The notes under the pieces are model-generated. The model made no database searches. It worked only from the letters and a program-made list of their open reading frames with translations, and was not told the origin of the DNA. A stretch of DNA of 64,000 nt from Limnohabitans sp. Rim28 (GTDB taxonomy: Bacteria; Pseudomonadota; Gammaproteobacteria; Burkholderiales; Burkholderiaceae_C), in the NCBI RefSeq assembly GCF_000293865.2, contig NZ_ALKN02000013.1, positions 28,993-92,992 of the forward strand, in the 5' to 3' direction. The position numbers and the translations under genes are program-made. Of the stretch, positions 18,449 through 27,099 are shown one piece after another (within the stretch, counting starts at the first letter, position 1; each line of letters begins with the position of its first letter).

Positions 18449-19432
18449 TCAGTCGGCCTTGATGCCTTGGTCTTTGATCAAGCGGGCCCAACGTTCGGCA
18501 TCGCGTTCGACCAGTTGCGCAAAGGCTTGGGGTGTGCTGCCGCTCGGGTCCATGCCCTGAGAGACAAAAGCCTTTTTCACATCGTCACTGCTGAGCAGCA
18601 GGTTGATTTCGCGGTTGTAGAGGTTGACGATGTCGGCCGGTGTGCCTTTGGGGGCAAACATGCCAAACCACATGTCCACGTTGACGTTGCCCGCTTTGGC
18701 TTCTGCCAAGGTGGGCAGGTCGGGCAGCAAGGCATGGCGTTTGTCGCTGCCGATGCCCAAAGCCGTCAGACGACCCGAGCGGATGTGCGGCAAAGCCACA
18801 TGGATGGGCAAGAACATGGCGTCGACTTGGCCGCCGAGCAAGTCGGTCACGGCCGGGCCGGTGCCGCGGTAAGGAATGTGGGTCAAGAAAACCTGGGCCG
18901 TGCTTTTGAACAATTCCATCGACAGGTGGTGGGGTGTGCCCACACCGGGCGATGCGTAATTGAGCCGACCCGGCTGTTTGCGCAGTGCGGCGACAAACTC
19001 TCCAGCGGTTTTGTAGCCCGACTGCGCGGGGGTCACCAGCAAAAGTTGTCCCCAGCTGGTTTGCGACACGGCGGCCAGGTCTTTGACAGGATCGAAAGTC
19101 AAACCCGGATAGAGGGCACGGTTCATCACCAGCGTGTTGACACTCACCAAGAGGGTGGAGCCATCTGGGGCAGAACGCACCACCGCTTCGGTGCCGATGT
19201 TGCCGGAAGCCCCTACGCGGTTTTCGACCACGACAGGGCGGTTCAGGCGCTGCGACAGTTTGGGGCCGAGGGTGCGGGCGATCAGGTCGATGCCTGTGCC
19301 GGGCGTGAAGGGCACGATCAGTTTGAGCGGGCCTGGGTTGGCCGCGCTTTGGGCCCAAGCCACAGGGGATAGGGCCCCCATGCAAAGTCCTGCGCCCAAC
19401 AGGGCAGAGACGTGTCGGCGTGACGGGTTCAT
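18449..19432 (-). CDS. Bug-family (TctC-like) solute-binding protein of the aromatic module
   Basis: A 327-residue receptor. The signal peptide begins MNPSRRHVSALLGAGLCMGA and the Bug motif LKLIVPFTPGTGIDLIARTL follows; later RLNYASPGVGTPHHLSMEL and THIPYRGTGPAVTDLLGGQ. The ATG at 19432 is preferred to 19447 because GGAG lies eight bases upstream of it. It is divergent from marR and convergent with the monooxygenase. It probably delivers the aromatic acid that the monooxygenase attacks (inference). Confidence 0.9.
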   Translation of the reverse strand: MNPSRRHVSALLGAGLCMGALSPVAWAQSAANPGPLKLIVPFTPGTGIDLIARTLGPKLSQRLNRPVVVENRVGASGNIGTEAVVRSAPDGSTLLVSVNTLVMNRALYPGLTFDPVKDLAAVSQTSWGQLLLVTPAQSGYKTAGEFVAALRKQPGRLNYASPGVGTPHHLSMELFKSTAQVFLTHIPYRGTGPAVTDLLGGQVDAMFLPIHVALPHIRSGRLTALGIGSDKRHALLPDLPTLAEAKAGNVNVDMWFGMFAPKGTPADIVNLYNREINLLLSSDDVKKAFVSQGMDPSGSTPQAFAQLVERDAERWARLIKDQGIKAD

Positions 19433-19449
19433 TGGCAGGATCTCCATGC

Positions 19450-19466
19450 GTTAGTATGCCAACGAT
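19450..19466. promoter_or_regulatory. Probable MarR operator in the Bug / marR divergent promoter
   Basis: GTTAGTATGCCAAC followed by GAT is an imperfect palindrome with two mismatched pairs. It matches 14 of 17 positions of the site at 17183-17199. The inferred consensus is GTTAGCATGCTAAC. It lies 18 bases before the Bug start codon and 47 bases before the marR start. Confidence 0.6.
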
Positions 19467-19512
19467 TATTGACGAATCGACCCCAGCACCTCATCCATAG
19501 AATCCCTGACCC

Positions 19513-19992
19513 ATGGCCACACACGATCTTTACCAGCGCCCGGGATTTTTGCTGCGCAGAGCCCATCAGATCTCGGCCTCGATTTTTGAGAGGGCTTGCA
19601 CCGATTTGGCTTTGACGCCGGCGCAATACGGCGTGCTTCGCGTGATGCAAGACCACCCGGGCATTGACCAATCGAGTTTGGCGCGGGCCTTGGCTTTTGA
19701 CAAAGTCACCGTGCTCAGGGTGATCAAGGGCTTGGAAGACCGGGGTTTTTGCCAACGTGCTGTGTCACCCGACAACCGCAGGCAAATGGCCGTGCGCCTG
19801 ACACCCGAGGGGGCGGAGTTGCTTCGCCAAGCGCAAAAGCCAGTGCGGCAAGCTTATGAAACCCTGCTGAGCCCGTTTGATGACGCCCAGCGCGAGCAGT
19901 TCTTGGGCCTCTTGTTGTTGCTCAACACCCAACTCAACACCGAAGCGCGAGCCAGCTTTGTGCCGATGGCCTCAGGGTCCGATCCGGCCTAG
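19513..19992 (+). CDS. MarR-family transcriptional regulator
   Basis: A 159-residue winged-helix repressor. The HTH region LTPAQYGVLRVMQDHPGIDQ leads to SSLARALAFDKVTVLRVIKG, with the wing DRGFCQRAVSPDNRRQMAVR. Overall it resembles regulators of aromatic-acid catabolism such as NicR. It probably represses the Bug and monooxygenase genes until their aromatic inducer binds. Two near-identical palindromes support this. Confidence 0.9.
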   Translation: MATHDLYQRPGFLLRRAHQISASIFERACTDLALTPAQYGVLRVMQDHPGIDQSSLARALAFDKVTVLRVIKGLEDRGFCQRAVSPDNRRQMAVRLTPEGAELLRQAQKPVRQAYETLLSPFDDAQREQFLGLLLLLNTQLNTEARASFVPMASGSDPA

Positions 19993-20026
19993 TCTCGGCC
20001 TTGTGCTTAGGAATGGCTGGCCAGCC

Positions 20027-20488
20027 TCAGTCGGTGCGAAACCTGTACTTGAGCTGAAAGCTCACCGCACCATACAGGCGGTCTTTGAAAGGTGGAACCA
20101 GCGCCACGTTCAGGCCCCAGTGGCCGCTTTCCAGGGTGGCGGTCGGAATGACCGCCGGAAACCAGCCGCCGTTGTAGGCATTGGGGTAACCATTGAAGAC
20201 CCCGGCCACAGCGCCCAGTTTGACGCCGGCATATGTCCAAGGCTGGACATAAACACCCACATAGTTCGAATCGGCGTTGTTGCTGTTGCGAAAGCGCCCG
20301 GCGGTGGCTGACCAAGTGGGGTCGAAGCGGTACTCCAAACCCACACCGGGGTTGGCGTTGCGCAAGCCTTTTTCAGTGTCAAAGTGCGCCGAGTAAAAGC
20401 CAGCATTCACCCAGAGGCGGCTGACATCGAACTCGGCGTGTGCGGTCAGCGCCATGCTGGCGCAAAACAAGCAGGCCAGGCGCTTCAT
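20027..20488 (-). CDS. Small exported protein, probable outer-membrane beta-barrel, unknown function
   Basis: A 153-residue protein with signal peptide MKRLACLFCASMALTAHA. The mature part alternates aromatic and small residues (VNAGFYSAHFD, NPGVGLEYRFDPTWSATAGRF, YVGVYVQPW, AYNGGWFPAVIPTA) and ends in a strand-like YGAVSFQLKYRFRTD, features of an eight-stranded barrel. Similar unnamed proteins occur in Burkholderiales. No catalytic motif is recognised. It is convergent with marR. Confidence 0.7.
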   Translation of the reverse strand: MKRLACLFCASMALTAHAEFDVSRLWVNAGFYSAHFDTEKGLRNANPGVGLEYRFDPTWSATAGRFRNSNNADSNYVGVYVQPWTYAGVKLGAVAGVFNGYPNAYNGGWFPAVIPTATLESGHWGLNVALVPPFKDRLYGAVSFQLKYRFRTD

Positions 20489-20506
20489 GACGTGGCTAGG
20501 TTGGAC

Positions 20507-21802
20507 TCAGAGCGACTTGAACACGTCAGCCGCGACTTGCACCGTCTCGGCAATGTCGGCTTCGGTGTGGGCTGCGCTCACAAAACCCGCTTCGTACAAA
20601 GCGGGCGCGATGTACACGCCGCGGTCCAGCAAGCCGTGGAACAGTTTGTTGAACTTGGGGCTGTCGCTGGTCATCACTTTGGCATAGTTTTGCGGCAGCT
20701 CGGGCAGCAAGAAAAAGCCAAACATGCCGCCTTGGCAATCGCCCGCAAAAGGCACGCCCGCCGCAGCGGCAGCGCCCGTCAGGCCATCGACCAAACTTTG
20801 CGTTCGGGCACCCAAGGCCTCAAAAAAGCCGGGCTTGGCGATTTCGCGCAGCGTGGTCAGGCCACAGGCTGTGGCCACCGGGTTACCGCTGAGGGTGCCA
20901 GCTTGGTAAACCGGGCCGGTAGGGGCCAGTTGGCGCATGATCTCGCGCGGGCCGCCAAAGGCGGCCAAGGGCATGCCGCCACCAATCACTTTGCCGAGCA
21001 CCGTCATGTCGGGCTTGAAGCCAGGGATGGCTTTGGCGTAAACGCTTTGCGCGCTGCCCAAGGCCACGCGGAAACCCGACATCACTTCGTCAAACACCAA
21101 CAAAGCGCCGTATTCGGTGCACAACTCGCGGCAGCGCTTCATGAAGGGCACGCTGGCGCGCACAAAGTTCATGTTGCCCGCGATGGGCTCGATCATCACG
21201 CAGGCCAATTCCTTGCCGTGCAGTGCAAAAGTCTCTTCCAGGGCGGCAATGTTGTTGTACTCCAGCACCAGCGTGTCGCGCACGACTTCAGGTGGCACGC
21301 CAGCGCTGGTGGGGTTGCCAAAAGTGGCCAAGCCGGAGCCGGCCTTGACCAGCAGCGCATCGCAGTGGCCGTGGTAGCAACCTTCAAACTTGATGAACTT
21401 GCTGCGGCCCGTGGCGCCACGGGCCAAGCGCAGGGCGCTCATGCCCGCTTCGGTGCCTGAGCTGACCAGGCGCACCATTTCCATAGAGGGCACGTGTTTC
21501 AGGATTTCTTCGGCCAGCTCGATTTCGCGCTCGGTGGGGGCGCCAAACGAAAAACCATCGAGCGCCGCTTTTTGCACCGCTTCGAGCACGGCGGGGTGGC
21601 CGTGGCCCAGGATCATGGGGCCCCAGGAGCCAATGTAATCAATGTATTTTTGGCCGTTGGCGTCCCAGAAATAAGCGCCTTGGGCGCGTTGCACAAATCG
21701 CGGTGTGCCGCCCACGGCGCGAAAGGCGCGCACGGGTGAGTTGACGCCACCAGGGATCACATGGGCCGCGCGGTCAAAGAGGGTTTGGTTCAGGTCGGTC
21801 AT
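20507..21802 (-). CDS. hemL: Glutamate-1-semialdehyde 2,1-aminomutase
   Basis: A 431-residue PLP enzyme of the C5 haem pathway converting glutamate-1-semialdehyde to 5-aminolevulinate. Seen are [61 protein letters not shown] and [18 protein letters not shown] with the PLP lysine. The length is standard. Its high-haem context suits the many cytochromes c encoded further right. Confidence 0.97.
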   Translation of the reverse strand: MTDLNQTLFDRAAHVIPGGVNSPVRAFRAVGGTPRFVQRAQGAYFWDANGQKYIDYIGSWGPMILGHGHPAVLEAVQKAALDGFSFGAPTEREIELAEEILKHVPSMEMVRLVSSGTEAGMSALRLARGATGRSKFIKFEGCYHGHCDALLVKAGSGLATFGNPTSAGVPPEVVRDTLVLEYNNIAALEETFALHGKELACVMIEPIAGNMNFVRASVPFMKRCRELCTEYGALLVFDEVMSGFRVALGSAQSVYAKAIPGFKPDMTVLGKVIGGGMPLAAFGGPREIMRQLAPTGPVYQAGTLSGNPVATACGLTTLREIAKPGFFEALGARTQSLVDGLTGAAAAAGVPFAGDCQGGMFGFFLLPELPQNYAKVMTSDSPKFNKLFHGLLDRGVYIAPALYEAGFVSAAHTEADIAETVQVAADVFKSL

Positions 21803-21810
21803 AGGAGGTC

Positions 21811-22755
21811 TCAGTGTTTGGTTTCGTTGAAAGGCACTTCAAAGTAATCGGCACCGGGGTGAACTTCCAGGCCTTCCTCGTCGTCTGTTTCTTCGCCCTC
21901 GGGCAGGGCCCAAAAAAGGCGGTCCGGAATGACCTGCCCCATGCCGGGCCGAAAACCTTCGTCGAGGCAACGGTCTAAATAGTGCAAGGCTTCGCTGGTC
22001 GCTTCGGGCAAGTCCATACCGGTGGCCAGCAAGGCGGAAAGGGCTGCGGTGAGTGTGTCGCCCGCGCCCGCAAACACCGCCTCGATGCGTTCGAACTTTT
22101 CATGGCCCAGCACGGTTTCGGGCGAGGCCAGCACATTGTCGATGTGCTGGTCGGGCAAGGGCAGGCCAGTGACCAAGGTGTAGGGGACACCCAATTCAGC
22201 CGCCGCTTTGGCGATGTCGCGGGGTCCGGGGTTGCGCTCGCCGCTCCAGTCGGGCAAAAGCCAGCGGCGCAGCGTGCTGTGGTGGCCCACCAAGACACTG
22301 GTTTGGGGCAGCAGCAGCTCGCGAAAAGCGTCCAGGTAGGCGTCGATCTTGTCCTCTTCCCACCAAGACAGGTTGGGCATGTAGGCGACCAAAGGCACGC
22401 CGTCGTAGTCGTCGGACAGCTCGGCGATCACCGCCAGGGCTTCCGGGGTGCCCACAAAACCGACTTTGATGACCTGTACCGGCACGTCTTCGGCCATGGC
22501 GCGGGCTTGGTCGTGCACGGCTTCATCGTCCAGCGCAAAGAAATCGGTGATGCTGGTGGTGTCGCGCACATAAGTGCCGGTGCAAATCGGCATGCAGTGG
22601 GCACCGACCGAGGCCATGGCGACGGCGTCGCAACTCAAGCCGCCAGCGCCGCTCGGGTCATTCGCATTGAAAGAAAGCACACAGGCCAAAGAGGCCGATT
22701 CTTCTTCGGCCTGGACCTGCTCAATATCGAGAATTTCAGGGCTGGGGTCGGTCAT
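21811..22755 (-). CDS. thiD: Hydroxymethylpyrimidine/phosphomethylpyrimidine kinase, Burkholderiales type
   Basis: A 314-residue ribokinase-fold enzyme of thiamine synthesis. [20 protein letters not shown] corresponds to the substrate loop (usually GSDPSGGAGI), and [20 protein letters not shown] to the anion-hole/catalytic Asp motif. It is divergent from E. coli ThiD and carries an acidic C-terminal tail ([14 protein letters not shown]). The start at 22755 is chosen over the upstream open frame, which runs into the rubredoxin promoter. It precedes hemL by eight bases. Confidence 0.85.
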   Translation of the reverse strand: MTDPSPEILDIEQVQAEEESASLACVLSFNANDPSGAGGLSCDAVAMASVGAHCMPICTGTYVRDTTSITDFFALDDEAVHDQARAMAEDVPVQVIKVGFVGTPEALAVIAELSDDYDGVPLVAYMPNLSWWEEDKIDAYLDAFRELLLPQTSVLVGHHSTLRRWLLPDWSGERNPGPRDIAKAAAELGVPYTLVTGLPLPDQHIDNVLASPETVLGHEKFERIEAVFAGAGDTLTAALSALLATGMDLPEATSEALHYLDRCLDEGFRPGMGQVIPDRLFWALPEGEETDDEEGLEVHPGADYFEVPFNETKH

Positions 22756-22858
22756 GCAAAAGTCGAATCTCAGGGGCTTCGGGCCAGCTTCTGGGGGGGT
22801 GATGGGCGGGCCGATACAATCAAAACATTCTATTCGACTCTCTGATTGCGACACGGTG

Positions 22859-23029
22859 ATGGAACACAAAACTTGGATGTGCTTGATTTGCGGCTGGATT
22901 TACGACGAGGCCGAGGGTGACCCCGAGCACGGCATTGCACCAGGCACCAAATGGGAAGATGTGCCCATGAACTGGACGTGCCCCGAGTGCGCGGCCCGCA
23001 AAGAAGACTTTGAAATGGTCGCGATCTGA
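22859..23029 (+). CDS. Rubredoxin
   Basis: A 56-residue iron protein with both CXXC knuckles: CLICGWIYDEAEGDPEHGIA and CPECAARKEDFEMV. It binds one Fe with four cysteines and carries single electrons to partners such as oxygenases or oxidases. It is divergent from thiD and ends directly against the photolyase gene, a conserved arrangement with hemL-thiD in this order. Confidence 0.96.
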   Translation: MEHKTWMCLICGWIYDEAEGDPEHGIAPGTKWEDVPMNWTCPECAARKEDFEMVAI

Positions 23030-24505
23030 TCAGTCTGCGCTTTTCTTGACCACCGCATAGCGGGCCAGTGTTTTTTCGCGGGCTTGCGCGTGGTCCACGA
23101 TGGGAGCGGGGTAGGTTTTGCCGATCTCCACCCCAGCTGCTTGTAACTCCAGGGGCTTGGCCAACCAGGGCGCGTGCAGGGACTTGGTGGGCAAATCGGC
23201 CAATTCCGGCACATAGCGGCGGATGAATTTCCCGTCCGGATCAAACTTTTCGCTTTGGCTGATCGGGTTAAAAATCCGAAAATAAGGTTGTGCGTCACAC
23301 CCGCTGGAGCTGGCCCACTGCCAACCGCCGTTATTGGCGGACAAATCGAAGTCGTTCAGGTGGGTGGCGAAGTATTTCTCGCCCCAGCGCCAGTCGATGC
23401 CCAAATCCTTGACCAAAAAGCTGGCCACCACCATGCGCAGGCGGTTGTGCATGTAGCCGGTTTGGTTGATTTGGCGCATGGCCGCGTCCACCAGCGGATA
23501 GCCGGTGCGCGCTTCGCACCAGGCGTCAAACAACTTGTGGGCGTGCGTGCCGTGTTCCCAGCGGATGGCATCGTAATCGGGCTTGAAACTTTTGCCTTGG
23601 CCCACATGGGCAAAGTTGTGCAGCACTTGCACATAAAAGTCGCGCCAAATCAATTCTGACAACCACACACTCGCCCCCTCGCTGCCCGCCAACATGCGCG
23701 GATGCGCTTCGCGGGCCAGTTGGCGAATGGACACCGTGCCAAAGCGCAGATGCACGCTCAGGTAACTGGGGCCTTTGACGGCTGGGAAGTTGCGGGTGTC
23801 TTCGTACTGGTCGATGCGCGTCAAGAAGTCTTGCAGCAAAGCCTGTGCGCCCGTCTCGCCGGTGGGGATTTTCAGGGTCTGCAGGTTGGTGGTTTCAAAA
23901 CCAATGTCGGTCAAGCTGGGCACCGGGTGTGCCAAATCGTCGGGGCGGGGGGCCAAGCGCTGACCCATGGGTGCCACTTCATAGGCCTGCAGGTCTTCCG
24001 ACGTGATTTTTTTCAGCCAAGCGTTTTTGTAGGGCGTGAACACGCTGAAGGGCTTGTTCATTTGGGTCAGCACCTCGTTGCGCTCCATCACCACATGGTC
24101 CTTGTAGGTGTGCAGCACCATGCCGTGGTCGGCCAGGTGTCCGCGCACCTGAATGTCCCGCTCAAGCGCGTGGGGTTCGTCGTCGTGGTTGGCAAACACG
24201 GCTTGGGCTTGCAGATGGTGCGCCAGTTTGACGATTTTGTCTTTGGCCACGCCGTGGCGCACGATCAGACCTGCTTGAGGATGACCCGCCATCTCGCGCA
24301 AACGGGCATCGACTTCGACCAGCGATTCGCGAATGAACTCGACCCGGCGGTCAGCGCGGGGCAGGGCGTCCAAAATTTCGGTGTCAAAGACGAACACCAC
24401 ATGCACCCGTTGGCAATGCTTCAGGGCTTGGAACAGGGCAGCGTTGTCGGTCACGCGTAAGTCGCGGCGCAGCCAGACCAGACCACAAGAAAAAGGGGTT
24501 TCCAT
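23030..24505 (-). CDS. phr: Deoxyribodipyrimidine photo-lyase
   Basis: A 491-residue class I CPD photolyase. The N-terminal antenna domain begins GLVWLRRDLRVTDNAALFQA. The FAD-binding helical domain shows ELIWRDFYVQ, TGYPLVDAAMRQINQTGYMH, NRLRMVVASFLVKDL and ASSSGCDAQPYFRIFNP. It repairs UV cyclobutane dimers using blue light, consistent with a sunlit aquatic habitat. Its stop abuts the rubredoxin stop. Confidence 0.95.
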   Translation of the reverse strand: METPFSCGLVWLRRDLRVTDNAALFQALKHCQRVHVVFVFDTEILDALPRADRRVEFIRESLVEVDARLREMAGHPQAGLIVRHGVAKDKIVKLAHHLQAQAVFANHDDEPHALERDIQVRGHLADHGMVLHTYKDHVVMERNEVLTQMNKPFSVFTPYKNAWLKKITSEDLQAYEVAPMGQRLAPRPDDLAHPVPSLTDIGFETTNLQTLKIPTGETGAQALLQDFLTRIDQYEDTRNFPAVKGPSYLSVHLRFGTVSIRQLAREAHPRMLAGSEGASVWLSELIWRDFYVQVLHNFAHVGQGKSFKPDYDAIRWEHGTHAHKLFDAWCEARTGYPLVDAAMRQINQTGYMHNRLRMVVASFLVKDLGIDWRWGEKYFATHLNDFDLSANNGGWQWASSSGCDAQPYFRIFNPISQSEKFDPDGKFIRRYVPELADLPTKSLHAPWLAKPLELQAAGVEIGKTYPAPIVDHAQAREKTLARYAVVKKSAD

Positions 24506-24567
24506 CAGGGTTTGCCGGGTTGGATGAAGGAATGCACCTTGGACCCCAGTTGCGAGGGCGGGACCGC

Positions 24568-24580
24568 TAAAATCGGTGCA
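24568..24580 (+). promoter_or_regulatory. -10 box very close to the yqgE start codon (possible leaderless mRNA)
   Basis: TAAAAT at 24568-24573 ends six bases before the ATG at 24580, which places the expected transcription start at or next to the A of the start codon. No Shine-Dalgarno sequence is seen. A good -35 box at normal spacing was not found, so confidence is low. Confidence 0.35.
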
Positions 24581-25182
24581 TGACCGCTGATTCTGCCTCT
24601 ATTGACCTCAAGCATCATTTCCTGATCGCCATGCCCGGGTTGGAGGACGAGACATTTGCCCGCAGCGTCATCTACATGTGCGAGCACAGCGAGCGCGGGG
24701 CCATGGGCCTGATCATCAACAAATCTGCTGACATCAGCATGCGCCACTTGTTTGACAAGGTGGATTTGCCTTTGCGCCGCGAAGATTTGGTGCAAAACCC
24801 GGTGCTGCATGGCGGCCCGGTGCAAACGGACAGAGGTTTTGTTCTGCACGATCCCGTCCAAATGGCGCCTGCCGACCAAGAACGCGGGCCGATTTTTGCC
24901 TCAACCCTGAGTGTGCCGGGTGGGCTTGAGATGACGACGTCCCGCGATGTCCTGGAGGCCTTGTCCTCTGGCGCTGGGCCCCGCCGAGTTTTGGTCACAT
25001 TGGGTTACGCGTCTTGGGGTGAGGGTCAATTGGAGTCCGAGTTGGGCGAAAACACATGGCTCACGGTACCCGCTTCGGTCGATGTGATTTTTGACGTTCC
25101 CCTGGCCGAGCGCTATGACCGCGCCCTGGATTTGCTCGGACTCAAGAGCTGGATGCTTTCGCCTGAAGCGGGGCACGCATGA
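24580..25182 (+). CDS. YqgE/AlgH-family protein
   Basis: A 200-residue protein of the YqgE/AlgH family. Typical motifs are LKHHFLIAMPGLEDETFARS, YMCEHSERGAMGLIINK, VLHGGPVQTDRGFVLH and VTLGYASWGEGQLESELGEN. The molecular role is unknown; AlgH was linked to alginate regulation in Pseudomonas. It overlaps ruvX by four bases, the usual yqgE-yqgF order. Confidence 0.93.
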   Translation: MTADSASIDLKHHFLIAMPGLEDETFARSVIYMCEHSERGAMGLIINKSADISMRHLFDKVDLPLRREDLVQNPVLHGGPVQTDRGFVLHDPVQMAPADQERGPIFASTLSVPGGLEMTTSRDVLEALSSGAGPRRVLVTLGYASWGEGQLESELGENTWLTVPASVDVIFDVPLAERYDRALDLLGLKSWMLSPEAGHA

Positions 25183-25595
25183 GCAGCGTTCCCGAAAACA
25201 GTGTCCCTGCCCATCACCAGAGTTTTCTTGCCTTCGACTATGGCCTCAAGCGCACCGGCGTGGCCGTGGGCAACCGGCTGATGAAATCGGCCACACCGCA
25301 AGGCACGATTGCCGCCGAAGGCGATGCCCGCTTTGAGCACATTGCCAAGCGCATCCAAGAATGGCAGCCCGACGCGCTGGTGATTGGCGTGCCCACCCAC
25401 CCCGATGGCGGCGAGCACGACAACACCTTGCGCGCCCGCAAGTTTGGCCGCCAATTGCGAGGTCGGTTTGGTTTAGCGGTCTACGAGGTGGACGAGCGTT
25501 ACACCACCACCGAGGCCCATTCTTATGGCGCCAAAGACGCCGATGCCGCTGCAGCAGCGATCATTCTGGACCAATTTTTAAGGAACATCCCATGA
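25179..25595 (+). CDS. ruvX: Putative pre-16S rRNA nuclease / Holliday-junction resolvase-like YqgF
   Basis: A 138-residue RNase H-fold protein. The catalytic segments are FLAFDYGLKRTGVAVGN and VYEVDERYTTTEAHSYG, with the C-terminal AAAAIILDQFL. The family matures the 16S rRNA 5' end. It is coupled to yqgE and to pyrR by four-base overlaps. Confidence 0.94.
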   Translation: MSSVPENSVPAHHQSFLAFDYGLKRTGVAVGNRLMKSATPQGTIAAEGDARFEHIAKRIQEWQPDALVIGVPTHPDGGEHDNTLRARKFGRQLRGRFGLAVYEVDERYTTTEAHSYGAKDADAAAAAIILDQFLRNIP

Positions 25596-26092
25596 GCGCA
25601 CTCGCCCTGAATGCCGAGGCCCTTTATTTGGAGCTGTTGCGCGGTGTGCGCAGCCTGTGCACCGCCCATACCCGTTTGGTGGGCATCACTTCGGGCGGTG
25701 CTTGGCTGGCCGAGCGCTTGCAGCGGGATTTGGCCTTGCCCGGTGAATCGGGTCAGGTGTCGTCGGTCATGCACCGCGATGACTTTGCCCAGCGCGGCTT
25801 GTCGGCCGGGGGGCAAACCCATTTGCCTTTTGAGGTGGATGGCGCAGACATTCTGGTGCTCGACGATGTGCTGTACACCGGCCGCACGATTCGCGCTGTG
25901 CTGAATGAACTGTTTGACTATGGCCGCCCCGCCCGCGTGCAGCTGGCGGTCTTGGTGGACCGCGGTGGGCGTCAGCTGCCCGTGCAGGCCGACTTTGCCG
26001 CTGCGCGTGTGGCCTTGCCCGAGACCCAATCGCTGGCGCTGGCCCGCGACACGGCTGGCGCTTTCAGTTTTGAAGTCAAAAACAAGGCCTGA
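25592..26092 (+). CDS. pyrR: PyrR-type uracil phosphoribosyltransferase/regulator
   Basis: A 166-residue type I phosphoribosyltransferase. The PRPP loop is [19 protein letters not shown], and [14 protein letters not shown] and [12 protein letters not shown] also match PyrR. In Gram-positives PyrR is an RNA attenuator; no attenuator hairpin is evident here, so a salvage role is as likely. Start at 25592 overlaps the ruvX stop, and the frame stays open upstream. Followed by pyrB. Confidence 0.92.
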   Translation: MSALALNAEALYLELLRGVRSLCTAHTRLVGITSGGAWLAERLQRDLALPGESGQVSSVMHRDDFAQRGLSAGGQTHLPFEVDGADILVLDDVLYTGRTIRAVLNELFDYGRPARVQLAVLVDRGGRQLPVQADFAAARVALPETQSLALARDTAGAFSFEVKNKA

Positions 26093-26108
26093 ACCCGACG
26101 AGGACACC

Positions 26109-27074
26109 ATGCTTTACAAACGCAACAACCCCCAACTGAACAAGAACGGTGAGCTGATTCACTTGCTCTCCACCGAAGGTTTGTCCAAAGACACCCTGAC
26201 CCACATCCTCGATACGGCGCAGGGCTTTGTCAGTGTGAGTGACCGCGAAGTGAAGAAGGTCCCGCTTTTGCGGGGCAAAAGCGTGTTCAACCTGTTTTTT
26301 GAAAACAGCACCCGCACCCGCACCACCTTCGACATTGCGGCCACACGTCTGTCTGCCGACGTGTACACACTCGACATCGCGCGGTCTTCGGCCAGCAAAG
26401 GCGAGTCGCTGCTCGACACCATTGCCAACCTGAGCGCCATGGCGGCCGACATTTTCGTGGTCCGTCACAGCGAGTCGGGCGCGCCTTACTTGATCGCCCA
26501 GCATGTCGCGCCCCATGTGCATGTGGTCAACGCGGGCGACGGACGTCATGCCCACCCGACCCAAGCGTTGCTGGACATGTACACCATCCGGCACTACAAA
26601 AAAGATTTTTCAAACCTCACGGTGGCCATCGTGGGCGATGTGTTGCACTCGCGTGTGGCGCGCTCAGACATTCACGCGCTCACCACGCTGGGCTGCGCTG
26701 AGGTGCGCGTGGTCGGCCCTAAAACCCTGGTGCCCGCCGACATGGCGCAAATGGGGGTGCGTGTCTTCAATAACCTGGAAGAAGGCATCCAGGGCTGTGA
26801 CGTGGTCATCATGCTGCGCCTGCAAAACGAACGCATGAGCGGTGCCTTGTTGCCCTCCAGCCAAGAATATTTTGAAAGCTTTGGCCTGACCCCCGAAAAG
26901 CTGCAACTGGCCAAGCCCGACGCCATCGTCATGCACCCGGGGCCGATCAACCGGGGCGTGGAGATCGACTCTGCGGTGGTCGATGGCCAGCAAAGCGTGA
27001 TCTTGCCGCAGGTGACTTTCGGCATCGCGGTGCGCATGGCGGTGATGAGCATTGTCGCGGGCAACGTGGCTTAA
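26109..27074 (+). CDS. pyrB: Aspartate carbamoyltransferase catalytic subunit
   Basis: A 321-residue transcarbamoylase. Carbamoyl-phosphate site [24 protein letters not shown] and the aspartate-side [13 protein letters not shown] are all present. It makes carbamoyl-aspartate in pyrimidine synthesis. No pyrI is next to it; instead a dihydroorotase-like gene follows 25 bases later, the arrangement of the PyrB-PyrC' complexes of Pseudomonas. The SD is GAGGA before the ATG. Confidence 0.97.
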   Translation: MLYKRNNPQLNKNGELIHLLSTEGLSKDTLTHILDTAQGFVSVSDREVKKVPLLRGKSVFNLFFENSTRTRTTFDIAATRLSADVYTLDIARSSASKGESLLDTIANLSAMAADIFVVRHSESGAPYLIAQHVAPHVHVVNAGDGRHAHPTQALLDMYTIRHYKKDFSNLTVAIVGDVLHSRVARSDIHALTTLGCAEVRVVGPKTLVPADMAQMGVRVFNNLEEGIQGCDVVIMLRLQNERMSGALLPSSQEYFESFGLTPEKLQLAKPDAIVMHPGPINRGVEIDSAVVDGQQSVILPQVTFGIAVRMAVMSIVAGNVA

Positions 27075-27099
27075 ACCCTAGCCGATCAGGAAACAGACG

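Noticed and set aside
20015..20026. Perfect palindrome GGCTGGCCAGCC between marR and the barrel gene
   Set aside because: No loop and no T-run, so not an intrinsic terminator; a GC-rich 12-base palindrome can occur by chance.
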